From Candidatus Omnitrophota bacterium (GTDB lineage: Bacteria; Omnitrophota; Gorgyraeia; Duberdicusellales; 4484-171): a DNA stretch of 34,339 bases. The notes beneath the pieces are model-generated. The model saw only the letters and a program-made list of their open reading frames with translations, was not told where the DNA came from and did not search any database. The translations under genes were made by a program, and so were the position numbers. Positions within the stretch are counted from its first letter, which is position 1. Every line of letters starts with the position of its first letter. Positions 8,356 through 17,552 of the stretch are shown here, piece by piece. Location of the stretch: positions 1-34,339 of the forward strand of contig JAQUWY010000018.1 in the NCBI GenBank assembly GCA_028692655.1. Direction: 5' to 3'.

Positions 8356-9792
8356 ATGGACAAGAACTTAGAAAAATATTTTTTAGAAGTTTGTGGAGTC
8401 GGCAAAGATGAATTGCCTCAGGACAATCCTTACCGGCAGATAGGCTTTGACGGTGAAAAGAACCGTTTGGGCTGGGTTAAGACGGCGGCTTTTGCCCAGA
8501 TAAAGAAAGCCCTGGAAGAAGTTCTGCCATCGCTTGAAGGTAAAGATAAATTTATTTTTATAGGCATGGGCGGCTCTATTAATGGAATAAAGCCGCTGCT
8601 ATTTCTTTCCGATAAGAAATTCTGTTATACTTTGGATAATCTTGATCCTGAGGCGATAAAGGATTTATTGTCGTCTTTGGGGGGTTTGGACAGGACGTTA
8701 GTGGTTGCGATTTCGAAGTCCGGAACAACAAAGGAAACTCAACTGCTTGCTTCGGCCATGAGGGAGGTATTTCTTAAGCTGCCGGGAGGAGAGGATTGGA
8801 AAAAAAACTTCATATGGCTGAGTGACCCCGAAGCTTTCGGCAAATTAGATGAGCTCGGCTGGCAGGGAGTAAAAAAAGTAGCTATACAGTTTAACGAAAA
8901 GAGCGATATCGGAGGCAGATTTTCTAGCCCCAATACGCTTATCTTTTTCTTGCCATTATTTCTGATATTGCAAAAAAGTTTCCGTGAACTTGAGGGTATA
9001 TATAATTCTTTTTTATCTTCACAAGAGGCCATACGTTCTAAAGCTTTTCGTTTGGCCGAGGAATATAAAGATAAAGCCCGGGCATATTTTTCACCTATGA
9101 CCGGGGAAAAGATGGGAGCTTCGTTTTCTTCCTGGATAGTCCAGCTTTTTCAGGAGTCGCTGGGGTCAAAGCTTGAAGGCCTGGAAGTTAAAACTCTTCC
9201 CAATACGAAAGATAAAGATTGTTTCTTCCCGGTGGAATTGGGGATGGATTTCGATTGTCCCATAGTCGAGATTATGAGCCAGATGTATTTTTTTCAGGTT
9301 TTTGTAGCTTATTATTCTGCCTTCAAAAAAATAAATTTTGTTAATCAGGAATTTGTTGAAAAATATAAGTTTCAAATGAGGAAGCTTCAAGAACAGGAAC
9401 AACATACCAATTTAGAAGTTTTAAAGCTTGAAGATATAGTAAAATCAATCCGCGAAAAGATTAAGCCCAGCCAGAAATTTATAGAAGTGGTCCTTTATTT
9501 CTACCCTGAGGCCGGAGTGATAGAGGATATACGTAAAAGAATAGAAAATGTTTTTAAGGATAAAAAAATTCTTGTTTTTATCGGCAGTGATTGGAATCAT
9601 CAGTCTTATCAGGCGGCTTTTGGGAGCAAAGACACTTTCTATCTTTTACTTCTACTCCCGGAATATAAGCTGGATTTTTCTTTTTTACCGCCGGAAATTC
9701 TCAAGCATAATGTTGAAACTCTTAAAGTCATAGGCGAGGCAACATATCTTACCCTCAGAGATAAGTCCCTTCTTCTGGGATATTCTAATTAG
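8356..9792 (+). CDS. pgi: Glucose-6-phosphate isomerase
   Basis: SIS-type motifs FIGMGGSINGIKPL, VAISKSGTTKET, SDIGGRFSS. Confidence 0.88.
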   Translation: MDKNLEKYFLEVCGVGKDELPQDNPYRQIGFDGEKNRLGWVKTAAFAQIKKALEEVLPSLEGKDKFIFIGMGGSINGIKPLLFLSDKKFCYTLDNLDPEAIKDLLSSLGGLDRTLVVAISKSGTTKETQLLASAMREVFLKLPGGEDWKKNFIWLSDPEAFGKLDELGWQGVKKVAIQFNEKSDIGGRFSSPNTLIFFLPLFLILQKSFRELEGIYNSFLSSQEAIRSKAFRLAEEYKDKARAYFSPMTGEKMGASFSSWIVQLFQESLGSKLEGLEVKTLPNTKDKDCFFPVELGMDFDCPIVEIMSQMYFFQVFVAYYSAFKKINFVNQEFVEKYKFQMRKLQEQEQHTNLEVLKLEDIVKSIREKIKPSQKFIEVVLYFYPEAGVIEDIRKRIENVFKDKKILVFIGSDWNHQSYQAAFGSKDTFYLLLLLPEYKLDFSFLPPEILKHNVETLKVIGEATYLTLRDKSLLLGYSN

Positions 9793-9894
9793 CAGGTAAA
9801 CTCAACGGGGTTATATTTAGCGGCTTACAGGGATTGTCATTGCTGCCAAAGGGCTCAGGGCTTCTCTGGTTGAGACGGCCGGCTCTGTAACTGC

Positions 9895-9923
9895 TTGAAA
9901 AAACAAGAGTTTTGTGGTAATAT
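9895..9923 (+). promoter_or_regulatory. Candidate promoter for pta (TTGAAA-N17-TAATAT)
   Basis: Hexamers and 17-nt spacer upstream of pta. Confidence 0.5.
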
Positions 9924-9970
9924 TCAACTTGTTTTAAATCCGGAAATAATTAAACGAAAGGAGTTTGGCT

Positions 9971-10936
9971 ATGGAAAAAGTTATTCAGGATTTACGCGAT
10001 AAAGCCAGAAAGGATCCCAAAGTAATAGTCTTCCCTGAAGCCAATGACGATAGGGTATTTGAGGCAGTAAAAAGGATTAAAGACGAAGGGATTGCTAAGC
10101 CCTTATTGCTTACTCAGGACAATCTTGAGCCGGAACGCCAGGAAGAGTTTGCCAATCTTTTCTTTGAGCGCAAACAGGCTAAGGGCGTGACTTTTGAAGA
10201 AGCGCGGGAATTAATGGAAAATCCTTTATATTATGGCGCAATGCTTACTAGATATGGTTATGCTGACGGGTTTGTGGCCGGCGCTAAATTTACCACCTCT
10301 TCAGTTATCAGGACAGCCCTGAGCTGCCTTGAGGTAGATAAAAAAGCGGGAATCGTATCGAGTTGTTTTATTATGGCTATTCCTAACTGCTCCTATGGTG
10401 AAAGAGGGGTATTCATATATGCTGATTGCGGTGTGATACCTTATCCTACAAGTGATCAGCTTGCTAATATTGCGGTTTCCAGCGCTTATTTTGCAAAAAC
10501 AGTTCTGGATATTGTTCCCAGGGTTGCACTTTTGAGCTTTTCAACTAAAGGGAGTGCCGCAGGAAGGTGGGTTGATAAGATAAAAGAAGCGGTAGAAATT
10601 GCTAACGGCAAAAACAGCGGATTTATGATTGACGGAGAGCTTCAAGGCGACAGTGCGCTTGACCCGGAAGTGGCAAGCCGAAAACTTGACCAGAGTGATG
10701 TCGCCGGCAAAGCCAATGTATTGATTTTCCCTAACCTTGATGCCGGAAATATCTGTTATAAATTGACCCAACGTCTGGCTAAGGGCAGGGCTGTCGGGCC
10801 TATAGTTTTAGGAACGATTCAGCCGTGCAGTGATCTGTCCAGAGGTTGCGAGGTAGAGGATATAGTTGATTGTGCCGCGGTTACTGTAATCAGGGCTCAG
10901 AACAGAGAGCTTCTCAGGCAGAAGGAACAGGATTAG
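9971..10936 (+). CDS. pta: Phosphate acetyltransferase
   Basis: KVIVFPEANDDRV, DGFVAGAKFTTSSVIRTAL, NVLIFPNLDAGNICYKL; RBS gaaaggag. Confidence 0.92.
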   Translation: MEKVIQDLRDKARKDPKVIVFPEANDDRVFEAVKRIKDEGIAKPLLLTQDNLEPERQEEFANLFFERKQAKGVTFEEARELMENPLYYGAMLTRYGYADGFVAGAKFTTSSVIRTALSCLEVDKKAGIVSSCFIMAIPNCSYGERGVFIYADCGVIPYPTSDQLANIAVSSAYFAKTVLDIVPRVALLSFSTKGSAAGRWVDKIKEAVEIANGKNSGFMIDGELQGDSALDPEVASRKLDQSDVAGKANVLIFPNLDAGNICYKLTQRLAKGRAVGPIVLGTIQPCSDLSRGCEVEDIVDCAAVTVIRAQNRELLRQKEQD

Positions 10937-10999
10937 CCCGACGCAAAAAAATCAGTTACAAACAAAATTTATCAGCTATTAGCAAAAGGTTTAAAGCCA

Positions 11000-12097
11000 G
11001 TGAAAATATTAGTTATTAATTGCGGCAGTTCGTCAATAAAGTATAAACTCTATGATACCAAGATCAGTTCTTTATTGGCCAAGGGCCTTATCGAGAGGAT
11101 AGGAGAGAAAAACTCTAAGGCGAAAAATCATACAGAGGGGATAAAACTTCTTATATCCAGGATTATAGAAGAAGGTGCTGTTGATAAATTGGAAGAGATA
11201 TCAGCTATAGGCCATAGGGTTGTTCACGGAGGGGAAGTATTCACTCAACCGCACATAATCGACGATGCTGTTATAGGCAAGATAAAGGAATGCGTGCCTT
11301 TAGCGCCTTTGCATAATCCGGCCAACCTGGCAGGTATTTTAAGCTGCGCTAAGGTGCTTCCCGATACGCCTCAGGTTGCTGTATTTGATACTGCTTTTCA
11401 TCAGACCATGCCCGAGGCAGCTTATCTATATGCTATACCCGGGTATTTTTATAAAAAATATAAAATACGTAAATACGGCTTTCATGGTACATCACACCAA
11501 TTTGTGGCTTGCCAGGCTGCTGATATTTTAGGGAAACCTCTGGAAAAAATTAAATTAATCACATGCCATCTAGGTAATGGCTGCAGCATTACCGCTATAG
11601 ATAAAGGAAAATCTATAGATACATCCATGGGTTTTACGCCTCTGGAGGGGTTAATTATGGGCACTCGCTCCGGGGACATCGATGTGGCTGCTGTTTTTCA
11701 TATAATGAAAAAAGAAAAAAAGCATATAGCTGATATGGATGAAATTTTAAATAAGAAAAGCGGCCTCTTGGGGATATCAGGTTTAAGCAATGATTTTAGG
11801 TCTATTGTCGAGGCTGCTAAGCGCGGTAATCGTTTTGCAAAATTAGCTTATGATATGTTTTCTTACCGCATTGAAAAATATATAGGTGCCTATTATTTTG
11901 CTTTAGGCGGGGCAGATGCGATATGCTTTACCGGCGGGATAGGGGAAAATTCCAAAAAGTTTATTTCAGATATCAAAAAAAAGCTTAAGAGAATCATAGA
12001 CAGTAAAACGAAAATCATGGTTGTGCCTACTGACGAAGAACTGATGATTGCCCGTTTGACTTATAAAATGGTTAAGGGAAAACAAAAATGCCATTGA
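11000..12097 (+). CDS. ackA: Acetate kinase (GTG start)
   Basis: VINCGSSSIKY, GHRVVHGGE, FDTAFHQTMP, YGFHGTSHQ, FTGGIGENS. Confidence 0.97.
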   Translation: MKILVINCGSSSIKYKLYDTKISSLLAKGLIERIGEKNSKAKNHTEGIKLLISRIIEEGAVDKLEEISAIGHRVVHGGEVFTQPHIIDDAVIGKIKECVPLAPLHNPANLAGILSCAKVLPDTPQVAVFDTAFHQTMPEAAYLYAIPGYFYKKYKIRKYGFHGTSHQFVACQAADILGKPLEKIKLITCHLGNGCSITAIDKGKSIDTSMGFTPLEGLIMGTRSGDIDVAAVFHIMKKEKKHIADMDEILNKKSGLLGISGLSNDFRSIVEAAKRGNRFAKLAYDMFSYRIEKYIGAYYFALGGADAICFTGGIGENSKKFISDIKKKLKRIIDSKTKIMVVPTDEELMIARLTYKMVKGKQKCH

Positions 12098-12107
12098 GGA
12101 GGCAAAG

Positions 12108-12470
12108 ATGATGAGAATGATGCTAAAGTCAAAAATAAGTTACGCCAGTGTTACTGATGCTCAGCTTTATTATAAAGGGAGTATAGCTATTGATGAGGCC
12201 ATAATGAAAGAGGCTGATTTGCTTGAGGGTGAGAGGGTCGATGTTCTAAATTTGCATAATGGAGCCCGCTTGCAGACTTATGTCATAAAAGGAGAAAAGG
12301 AGAGTGGAGTTATCTGCTTAAACGGCCCGGCTGCCCGCTTGGGGTTTAAAGGGGACAAAATCGTTATTATATCTTACGGAATGCTTTCCGACGATGAAAC
12401 AAAAGCCTTTAAGGCTCGTTATGTGGAGTTAGATGAAAACAACAAAATTAAGGATACATACTTGGCCTGA
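12108..12470 (+). CDS. panD: Aspartate 1-decarboxylase (start 12108 or 12117)
   Basis: KISYASVTDAQLYYKGSIAID with GS self-cleavage site, NGPAARLGFKGD. Confidence 0.95.
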   Translation: MMRMMLKSKISYASVTDAQLYYKGSIAIDEAIMKEADLLEGERVDVLNLHNGARLQTYVIKGEKESGVICLNGPAARLGFKGDKIVIISYGMLSDDETKAFKARYVELDENNKIKDTYLA

Positions 12471-12960
12471 GAGGATTTTAAGAAAAAAACTTCGGCAAGT
12501 AAGAGCCGTTGACTCGCGTGTGCGAAATCTCTTGGAAGAGATGAGTTCTTTTATGCACATAAATGACGGCGTTGGCCTTGCTGCGAATCAAGTTGGTTTG
12601 GATGCGAAGTTGATTGTGGTGCAATGGCAGGATAAATTATTTAAATTAGCCAACCCGAAAATAATAAAACGCCAGGGTATAACTAAATTTTGTGAAGGGT
12701 GCCTGAGTTTTCCCGGGCTGGAATTAGAAGTTAAACGAGCCGAGAAAGTCTGGGTTTCGGGGCTTGATGAAAATAATCAAGATGTTGATTTAGAGCTGGA
12801 AGGAGTGCTGGCGATTATTTTTCAACATGAAATAGACCACGTCAACGGCATTGTTTTTATCGACCGTATATCTTTGCTTGAGAGATTAAAAGCGGCTTTT
12901 AAGCTTAAGGAAATATCAAGGAGAACCAGAAATGCATTGCGTAAACAAGGAAACAAATAG
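12433..12960 (+). CDS. def: Peptide deformylase
   Basis: GVGLAANQVG, EGCLSFPG, HEIDHVNG; overlaps panD by 38 bp. Confidence 0.96.
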   Translation: MKTTKLRIHTWPERILRKKLRQVRAVDSRVRNLLEEMSSFMHINDGVGLAANQVGLDAKLIVVQWQDKLFKLANPKIIKRQGITKFCEGCLSFPGLELEVKRAEKVWVSGLDENNQDVDLELEGVLAIIFQHEIDHVNGIVFIDRISLLERLKAAFKLKEISRRTRNALRKQGNK

Positions 12961-13129
12961 CAGGGATTGCCCTTGCACGTATTCTTCCTGTTCACGGAAG
13001 GGGGTGTGCTGTGAATGTGTAAAATATCACTTATCTAATGATGAGCTTCCAGGTTGTTTCTTCCCGCCTGAAGCTGAGAAAACTTATAACCGTTCACGGG
13101 AATATTACATCTCTTTATTTAAAAAATAA
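12932..13129 (+). CDS. Small Cys-rich protein, DUF6485-like
   Basis: CPCTYSSCSRKGVCCECVKYHLSNDELPGCFFPPEAEKTYNRS; overlaps def by 29 bp. Confidence 0.8.
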   Translation: MHCVNKETNSRDCPCTYSSCSRKGVCCECVKYHLSNDELPGCFFPPEAEKTYNRSREYYISLFKK

Positions 13130-13133
13130 ATAT

Positions 13134-14075
13134 ATGGAAGTTAAGAACACTGAAATTATTATAATCGGGGCTGGAATTGCCGGTGTGAGCGCTGCGGTTT
13201 ATGCTAAACGTTCAGGCCTTGATTTTGTTCTATGCGAAGAAAAAGCTGTCGGCGGCCAGCTCTTGTTGATGGAAAAGATAGATAATTACATAGGGTTGGG
13301 GCTGGGATTAAAAGGCTGGGATTTAGCCAATAATCTTGATAAAACTTTGTCTGAGCTGGGCATACCTGTTGTTTCGGGTAAAATAACCGATAGCGTGATT
13401 AATGAATCTGCGTCCAAGGTTGATGTGATGATTGAAGGGGTAACTTATGAAGCGAAAGGGTGTATTGTAGCTACAGGGGCGGCTTTTGAAAAACTGGGCG
13501 TTAAGGGTGAAGCTGAATTTTCCGGTAAAGGGGTGTCCTATTGTGCGGTATGTGATGGTTTTTTCTTTCGTGATAAAAACGTGGCGGTTGTAGGAGGAGG
13601 AAATACTGCGGTTGAAGAAGCTATGTATCTGTCAGGCATAGCAAAGAAGGTTACGCTTATACATCGCCGGGATAAACTGCGAGCCCTTGATTATCTACAA
13701 AAAGAAATGGCTCAGAAAGATAACATTGAAGTTGTATATAATAGTGTGGTTGAAGAAATCAACGGCAGTAGAATTTTAGAAAAGATATCTCTTAAGAATG
13801 TTGCCGATAATCAACGGCAGGAATTAATAATTGACGGCTTATTTGTTGCAGTGGGGGTTAAACCTAATACAGAGCAGTTCAAGGGCAAGCTTTCGATGGA
13901 TGAGAAGGGGTTTATTATTACGAATGAAGAGATGCAGGCTTCTTCTAAGTTGATTTGGGCCGCCGGTGATTGTCGTAGGCGGCCTTTACGGCAATTGATA
14001 ACCGCAGCTTCCGAAGGGGCTATAGCCTCTATGGGCGCATATAAGTATCTTAAGGGCCGATATGTAAGTGTTTAG
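13134..14075 (+). CDS. trxB: Thioredoxin reductase
   Basis: GAGIAGVSAAVYAKR, CAVCDG redox motif, GGGNTAVEEA, AAGDCR; start at internal ATG 13134. Confidence 0.93.
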   Translation: MEVKNTEIIIIGAGIAGVSAAVYAKRSGLDFVLCEEKAVGGQLLLMEKIDNYIGLGLGLKGWDLANNLDKTLSELGIPVVSGKITDSVINESASKVDVMIEGVTYEAKGCIVATGAAFEKLGVKGEAEFSGKGVSYCAVCDGFFFRDKNVAVVGGGNTAVEEAMYLSGIAKKVTLIHRRDKLRALDYLQKEMAQKDNIEVVYNSVVEEINGSRILEKISLKNVADNQRQELIIDGLFVAVGVKPNTEQFKGKLSMDEKGFIITNEEMQASSKLIWAAGDCRRRPLRQLITAASEGAIASMGAYKYLKGRYVSV

Positions 14076-14081
14076 ATAAAA

Positions 14082-15059
14082 GTGAAAAAGAAATTCTTTT
14101 TTATTTTTCGTCTTATTATAACTGCTTCAATCCTCATAGCTCTTTTTAAATTTGTACCCTACAAAAAAATAGTTGAGGTATACAAGAACTCTTCAAAGTT
14201 GTATCTTGTCTTAGGGGGTGTCTTGTTTTTTCTCAGTTACCTGGTGGCTTTATTCAGGTGGAGATTCTTGCTTGTTTCTTTGAAAATAAAAGCTTCCCTG
14301 AGGGAAGTGTGTTACTCTTTTTTTTGCGGGCTTTTTTTTAATTTATTTTTTCCTTCCTTTGTAGCCGGAGATGTTTTCAGGGCTTTTAGTATTTCTTATC
14401 GGCACGGCCATCCGGGTAAAATTGCTTCCTCGATCTTAATGGACAGATTTAGCGGTTCTACAGCTCTCATGCTTGTGGCTGTTTTTTCCTTTTTCGCGGG
14501 AAGAAACCTGTTTCAAGACAAAACCGTCGTGTTTTCTCTAGTGGTTCTTTTTAGCGCTATTACTTTTATTTCTCTGATAATATTCAGCAAGACGTTTTTT
14601 CTGTTTCTAATGAAGATTTTCAAGAAGCAGTCGGGTTTGAGAAAGAAAATACTTTCTTTTCATGACCATCTTTATTTTTTTAAAAAAAACCCGGCAATTT
14701 TTTTTAAAAGCCTGCTTTTTTCTTTCCCGATTCAAGTTCTTACTCCCTTAGGATTTTTTGTCGCCTCGAAAGGATTTCATCTAGATATAGGGGTCTTGTA
14801 TTTTTTGACTTTGGTGCCTATAGTGGGGGCAATCGCGCTTATCCCGATAACTATTGCCGGGGCAGGTACCCGGGAAGCCTCAGCGGTTTATTTCTTTTCT
14901 CTTGTAGGTATCGACAAAAGTATCGGACTGGGTATTTCGTTGCTTAACCTGATCTTTATGATAATCATGGGTATTTTAGGAGGAATCCTTTATGTTAGTG
15001 TATATCATAGATGGTTTCAATCTCGTCCATCGGGTAAAAAACCTGAAAAATTCAGTTGA
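14082..15059 (+). CDS. Lysylphosphatidylglycerol synthase TM-region family (UPF0104) membrane protein
   Basis: Multiple TM segments; NLFFPSFVAGDVFRAF...ASSILMDRFSG. Confidence 0.85.
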   Translation: MKKKFFFIFRLIITASILIALFKFVPYKKIVEVYKNSSKLYLVLGGVLFFLSYLVALFRWRFLLVSLKIKASLREVCYSFFCGLFFNLFFPSFVAGDVFRAFSISYRHGHPGKIASSILMDRFSGSTALMLVAVFSFFAGRNLFQDKTVVFSLVVLFSAITFISLIIFSKTFFLFLMKIFKKQSGLRKKILSFHDHLYFFKKNPAIFFKSLLFSFPIQVLTPLGFFVASKGFHLDIGVLYFLTLVPIVGAIALIPITIAGAGTREASAVYFFSLVGIDKSIGLGISLLNLIFMIIMGILGGILYVSVYHRWFQSRPSGKKPEKFS

Positions 15060-15447
15060 GCCCCACTGCAGTTTAATCCGATATATAAGAATGAATAAAC
15101 TTACCGGCAGCCGCAATAATAAAGTCATTATTGTTTTTGACGGTTCATATAATCTTGCGGCTTTCCAGGAGAGAGGGGATTATGAATTATTTTTTAGCCA
15201 GAACTTAAGTGCTGATGAGCTTATTCACAAGAAGCTGAAATCTTTATTAAATAAGAGCCAAGTCGTTGTGGTGAGCGACGATAGAGAGATAAGGGACTTT
15301 ACTAAGCGTGAAGGAGCCAGGAGTCTAAGAATTAATGAGTTTATAAAAATAAAACAGCCGGATGTATCAGAGGCAAAAGATATTGACTATTCTCTCCAGA
15401 GAGAAATTACCGAAGAAATGAGAAAGATATGGTTGAAGGATAAGTAG
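14992..15447 (+). CDS. YacP-like NYN domain (PIN-like) ribonuclease
   Basis: YIIDGFNLVHR, VIIVFDGSYN, VVVSDDREIRDFTKREGAR; overlaps upstream gene by 68 bp. Confidence 0.85.
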   Translation: MLVYIIDGFNLVHRVKNLKNSVEPHCSLIRYIRMNKLTGSRNNKVIIVFDGSYNLAAFQERGDYELFFSQNLSADELIHKKLKSLLNKSQVVVVSDDREIRDFTKREGARSLRINEFIKIKQPDVSEAKDIDYSLQREITEEMRKIWLKDK

Positions 15448-15762
15448 TCGATAGTCTACAGTCCATAGGCTATACAGGCTGAGGCTCGAGAAAGTCCATA
15501 GACGACAGGCTATATAGGTTGAGGTTAAGGTTGAGGTTGAGGTTAAGAAAAACTAAAAAACCAAAAGACAAAAAAACAGAAAACTAAAGAACTAAAAACA
15601 GAAAGACTGAAAAACTGAAAAACCAAAAAACACAAAAGCTAAAGAAGTTAAAACCTTGCCTACCGGCAGGCAGGCGCTAACCAAAAACCGAACACCGCAA
15701 ACCGATAATTTGATTCAAAACTTGAGACTTGAGACCTGAAACTTGGAGCTTACGGCTTATTC
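15448..15762 (+). repeat. Composite repeat cassette copy 3 (subfamily A)
   Basis: Same module order as copy 1 but without the 34-bp palindrome; abuts the NYN stop codon. Confidence 0.9.
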
Positions 15763-15782
15763 TAAGAGGTTCGCAACTGAGT

Positions 15783-15811
15783 TTGACTCCACAAGGCATT
15801 TCGGATATAAT
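15783..15811 (+). promoter_or_regulatory. Near-consensus sigma70-type promoter TTGACT-N17-TATAAT
   Basis: -10 ends 6 nt before ATG 15818. Confidence 0.75.
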
Positions 15812-15817
15812 TTAAAC

Positions 15818-17080
15818 ATGATAAAATTCGTAAAATGTCTTTTATTTCTACCGGCAGTGCTAACGTTCACCAGTCTTTTGTTTCTTCCGGCAAAGGGGCA
15901 GGATTTTTATTCCGAGGTTAGTTCACAAGAAACCCTTGGTTCCCAAATTCTTTATAAACAATACATCGATAACGGCACCTACTATTTCCATGAGAGCCTG
16001 TATAAGGAAGCAAAAGAACTGTTCTGGAAAGCTATAAATCTATCTCCCGAAAATCCTGATGCCTATATTAATTTAGCTATTGTCCACATCAAGGAAGGCA
16101 ATATTGAAACCGCTCAACGGTTACTGCAGAAAGCTAAAACGCTTCATCTCGACGGTTATTATCAAGAGGAGATTCTTTTATATAATCTAGGCGTATGTTT
16201 TTTTGAAAAAAAGGATTACGCTGAGGCAGAAAAGTATTTCTCACAATCCCTGGCTTTGCATCAAGATTTCGGCGAAGCCAAATATTATTTGGCATTGTGT
16301 TTAGAGAAACGGGGAGATCATCAAAAAGCTTTTGTTTATATGTTTTCGGCCCGGAATTCTTTCAGGAGCCAAGAGAACGTTAGCTACCGGAAAATGGCTG
16401 AGGATGCTTTAGAAAGATTAAAAGAAATATATAAGGTTAATAACATTTCATTAGCCAGGTCTTTTTTAAGAAAAGGCAAAAAAGCTGCCCGCCAAGGTGA
16501 TTGGGATCAGGCCTTTATTCTTTTGAAGGAAAGCGAGATGCTTAACCCCAAAGATTCCAGAGTTTATTATGAGATAGCCCTGCTGTATATACAGAAACAG
16601 TCTTATCATAACGCTGTAGAGTACTTTAATAAAGTTATAGAGGCTAATCCTTCGTCGTCGCAGGCTTATCAGCAGATAGGCCGTGCCTATCGGGAAATAA
16701 AGTATTATCCTCAGGCTCAGGAAGCTTTTTCTAAGGCTTGTGAGTTTTCTCCGGATGATGCGAGTATATGTTATGAACAAGGTGTGACTTATCTGGAAGA
16801 AGGCAAAGTTAATTCTGCCAGGAAATATCTCAATAAAGCTAAGAGGATGGCTTTAAAAGAAAAAGATTTTAGTTTGGTTAAAAAAATAGATTTTGCTCTC
16901 AAAAGAGGTTCCAAAATTAAATATAAAAAGCCTAAACCGCCTTATATGCCTAAAAGAGATGAAGCAGTCAGGCCAATACGAAAATTTTATCCCCGGCAAT
17001 CTTCATTGAATAACCGAGGCTCCTTGAGCCAAGGGTATTACATCACTGATGTAGATTTGGAAACTCAGCCGTCTAAATAG
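15818..17080 (+). CDS. TPR-repeat protein with signal peptide
   Basis: MIKFVKCLLFLPAVLTFTSLLFLPAKGQ then repeated TPR motifs (ALNPKDSRVYYEIALLYIQ, ANPSSSQAYQQIGRAYRE). Confidence 0.88.
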   Translation: MIKFVKCLLFLPAVLTFTSLLFLPAKGQDFYSEVSSQETLGSQILYKQYIDNGTYYFHESLYKEAKELFWKAINLSPENPDAYINLAIVHIKEGNIETAQRLLQKAKTLHLDGYYQEEILLYNLGVCFFEKKDYAEAEKYFSQSLALHQDFGEAKYYLALCLEKRGDHQKAFVYMFSARNSFRSQENVSYRKMAEDALERLKEIYKVNNISLARSFLRKGKKAARQGDWDQAFILLKESEMLNPKDSRVYYEIALLYIQKQSYHNAVEYFNKVIEANPSSSQAYQQIGRAYREIKYYPQAQEAFSKACEFSPDDASICYEQGVTYLEEGKVNSARKYLNKAKRMALKEKDFSLVKKIDFALKRGSKIKYKKPKPPYMPKRDEAVRPIRKFYPRQSSLNNRGSLSQGYYITDVDLETQPSK

Positions 17081-17105
17081 CCCGCCTTCTCTTATCAACA
17101 TTAAG

Positions 17106-17133
17106 TTGACAGATTTAAGTTTATGTATACAAT
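17106..17133 (+). promoter_or_regulatory. Candidate tRNA promoter TTGACA-N16-TACAAT
   Basis: Consensus -35 upstream of the tRNA-like fragment and tRNA-Glu. Confidence 0.6.
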
Positions 17134-17160
17134 TGTATATTATTCGCGGCAGAAATTTAC

Positions 17161-17241
17161 GGCCCCATCGTCTTTCCGTTTGAGCTTTGCTCAACGGAAC
17201 CCCGCCGAATTGTATTTATAGAGGAGCGGGGAGCACGGCCA
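17161..17241 (+). pseudogene. Partial tRNA-Glu 5' copy (GGCCCCATCGTCT...AGCACGG) interrupted by two hairpins
   Basis: 13/13 identity to bases 1-13 of the tRNA at 17296, then hairpins 17174-17199 and 17200-17231, then AGCACGG. Confidence 0.55.
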
Positions 17242-17295
17242 GTTTTGTTAGTTTGATATGTTTTAAGGACAAGTATTCGCCATTGATTATATAAT

Positions 17296-17370
17296 GGCCC
17301 CATCGTCTAGCACGGTCTAGGACATATGGTTCTCAGCCATAAGACACCGGTTCAAATCCGGTTGGGGCTA
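17296..17370 (+). tRNA. tRNA-Glu (anticodon CTC), no encoded CCA
   Basis: GGCCCCA acceptor pairs TGGGGCT; anticodon stem TATGG-TTCTCAG-CCATA; T arm ACCGG-TTCAAAT-CCGGT. Confidence 0.93.
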
Positions 17371-17498
17371 CTTATTTTCATAAACTTTAACAAGCCAATA
17401 ATAGTTCCCGGTTCATCCTTCGTCATTTTATTCCTCAGGACTAATTCGACTAAACATTTTTCTTCGCTTTTGGCTTGAAAAATGCAAGTCTCATTGAG

Positions 17499-17513
17499 AA
17501 TCCGGTTGGTGCT
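17499..17513 (+). repeat. Partial duplicate of tRNA-Glu 3' end
   Basis: aatccggttggtgct vs tRNA aatccggttggggct (14/15). Confidence 0.6.
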
Positions 17514-17515
17514 AG

Positions 17516-17536
17516 TATTTTTGCTTTGCAAAAATA
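17516..17536. repeat. Perfect hairpin TATTTTTGC-TTT-GCAAAAATA
   Basis: 9-bp inverted repeat read directly. Confidence 0.8.
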
Positions 17537-17552
17537 CAGAGCAATCGACCAA

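Noticed and set aside
17003-17552. Minus-strand ORFs of 63 and 66 aa across the tRNA locus
   Set aside because: They overlap the tRNA and hairpins and have no recognisable family.
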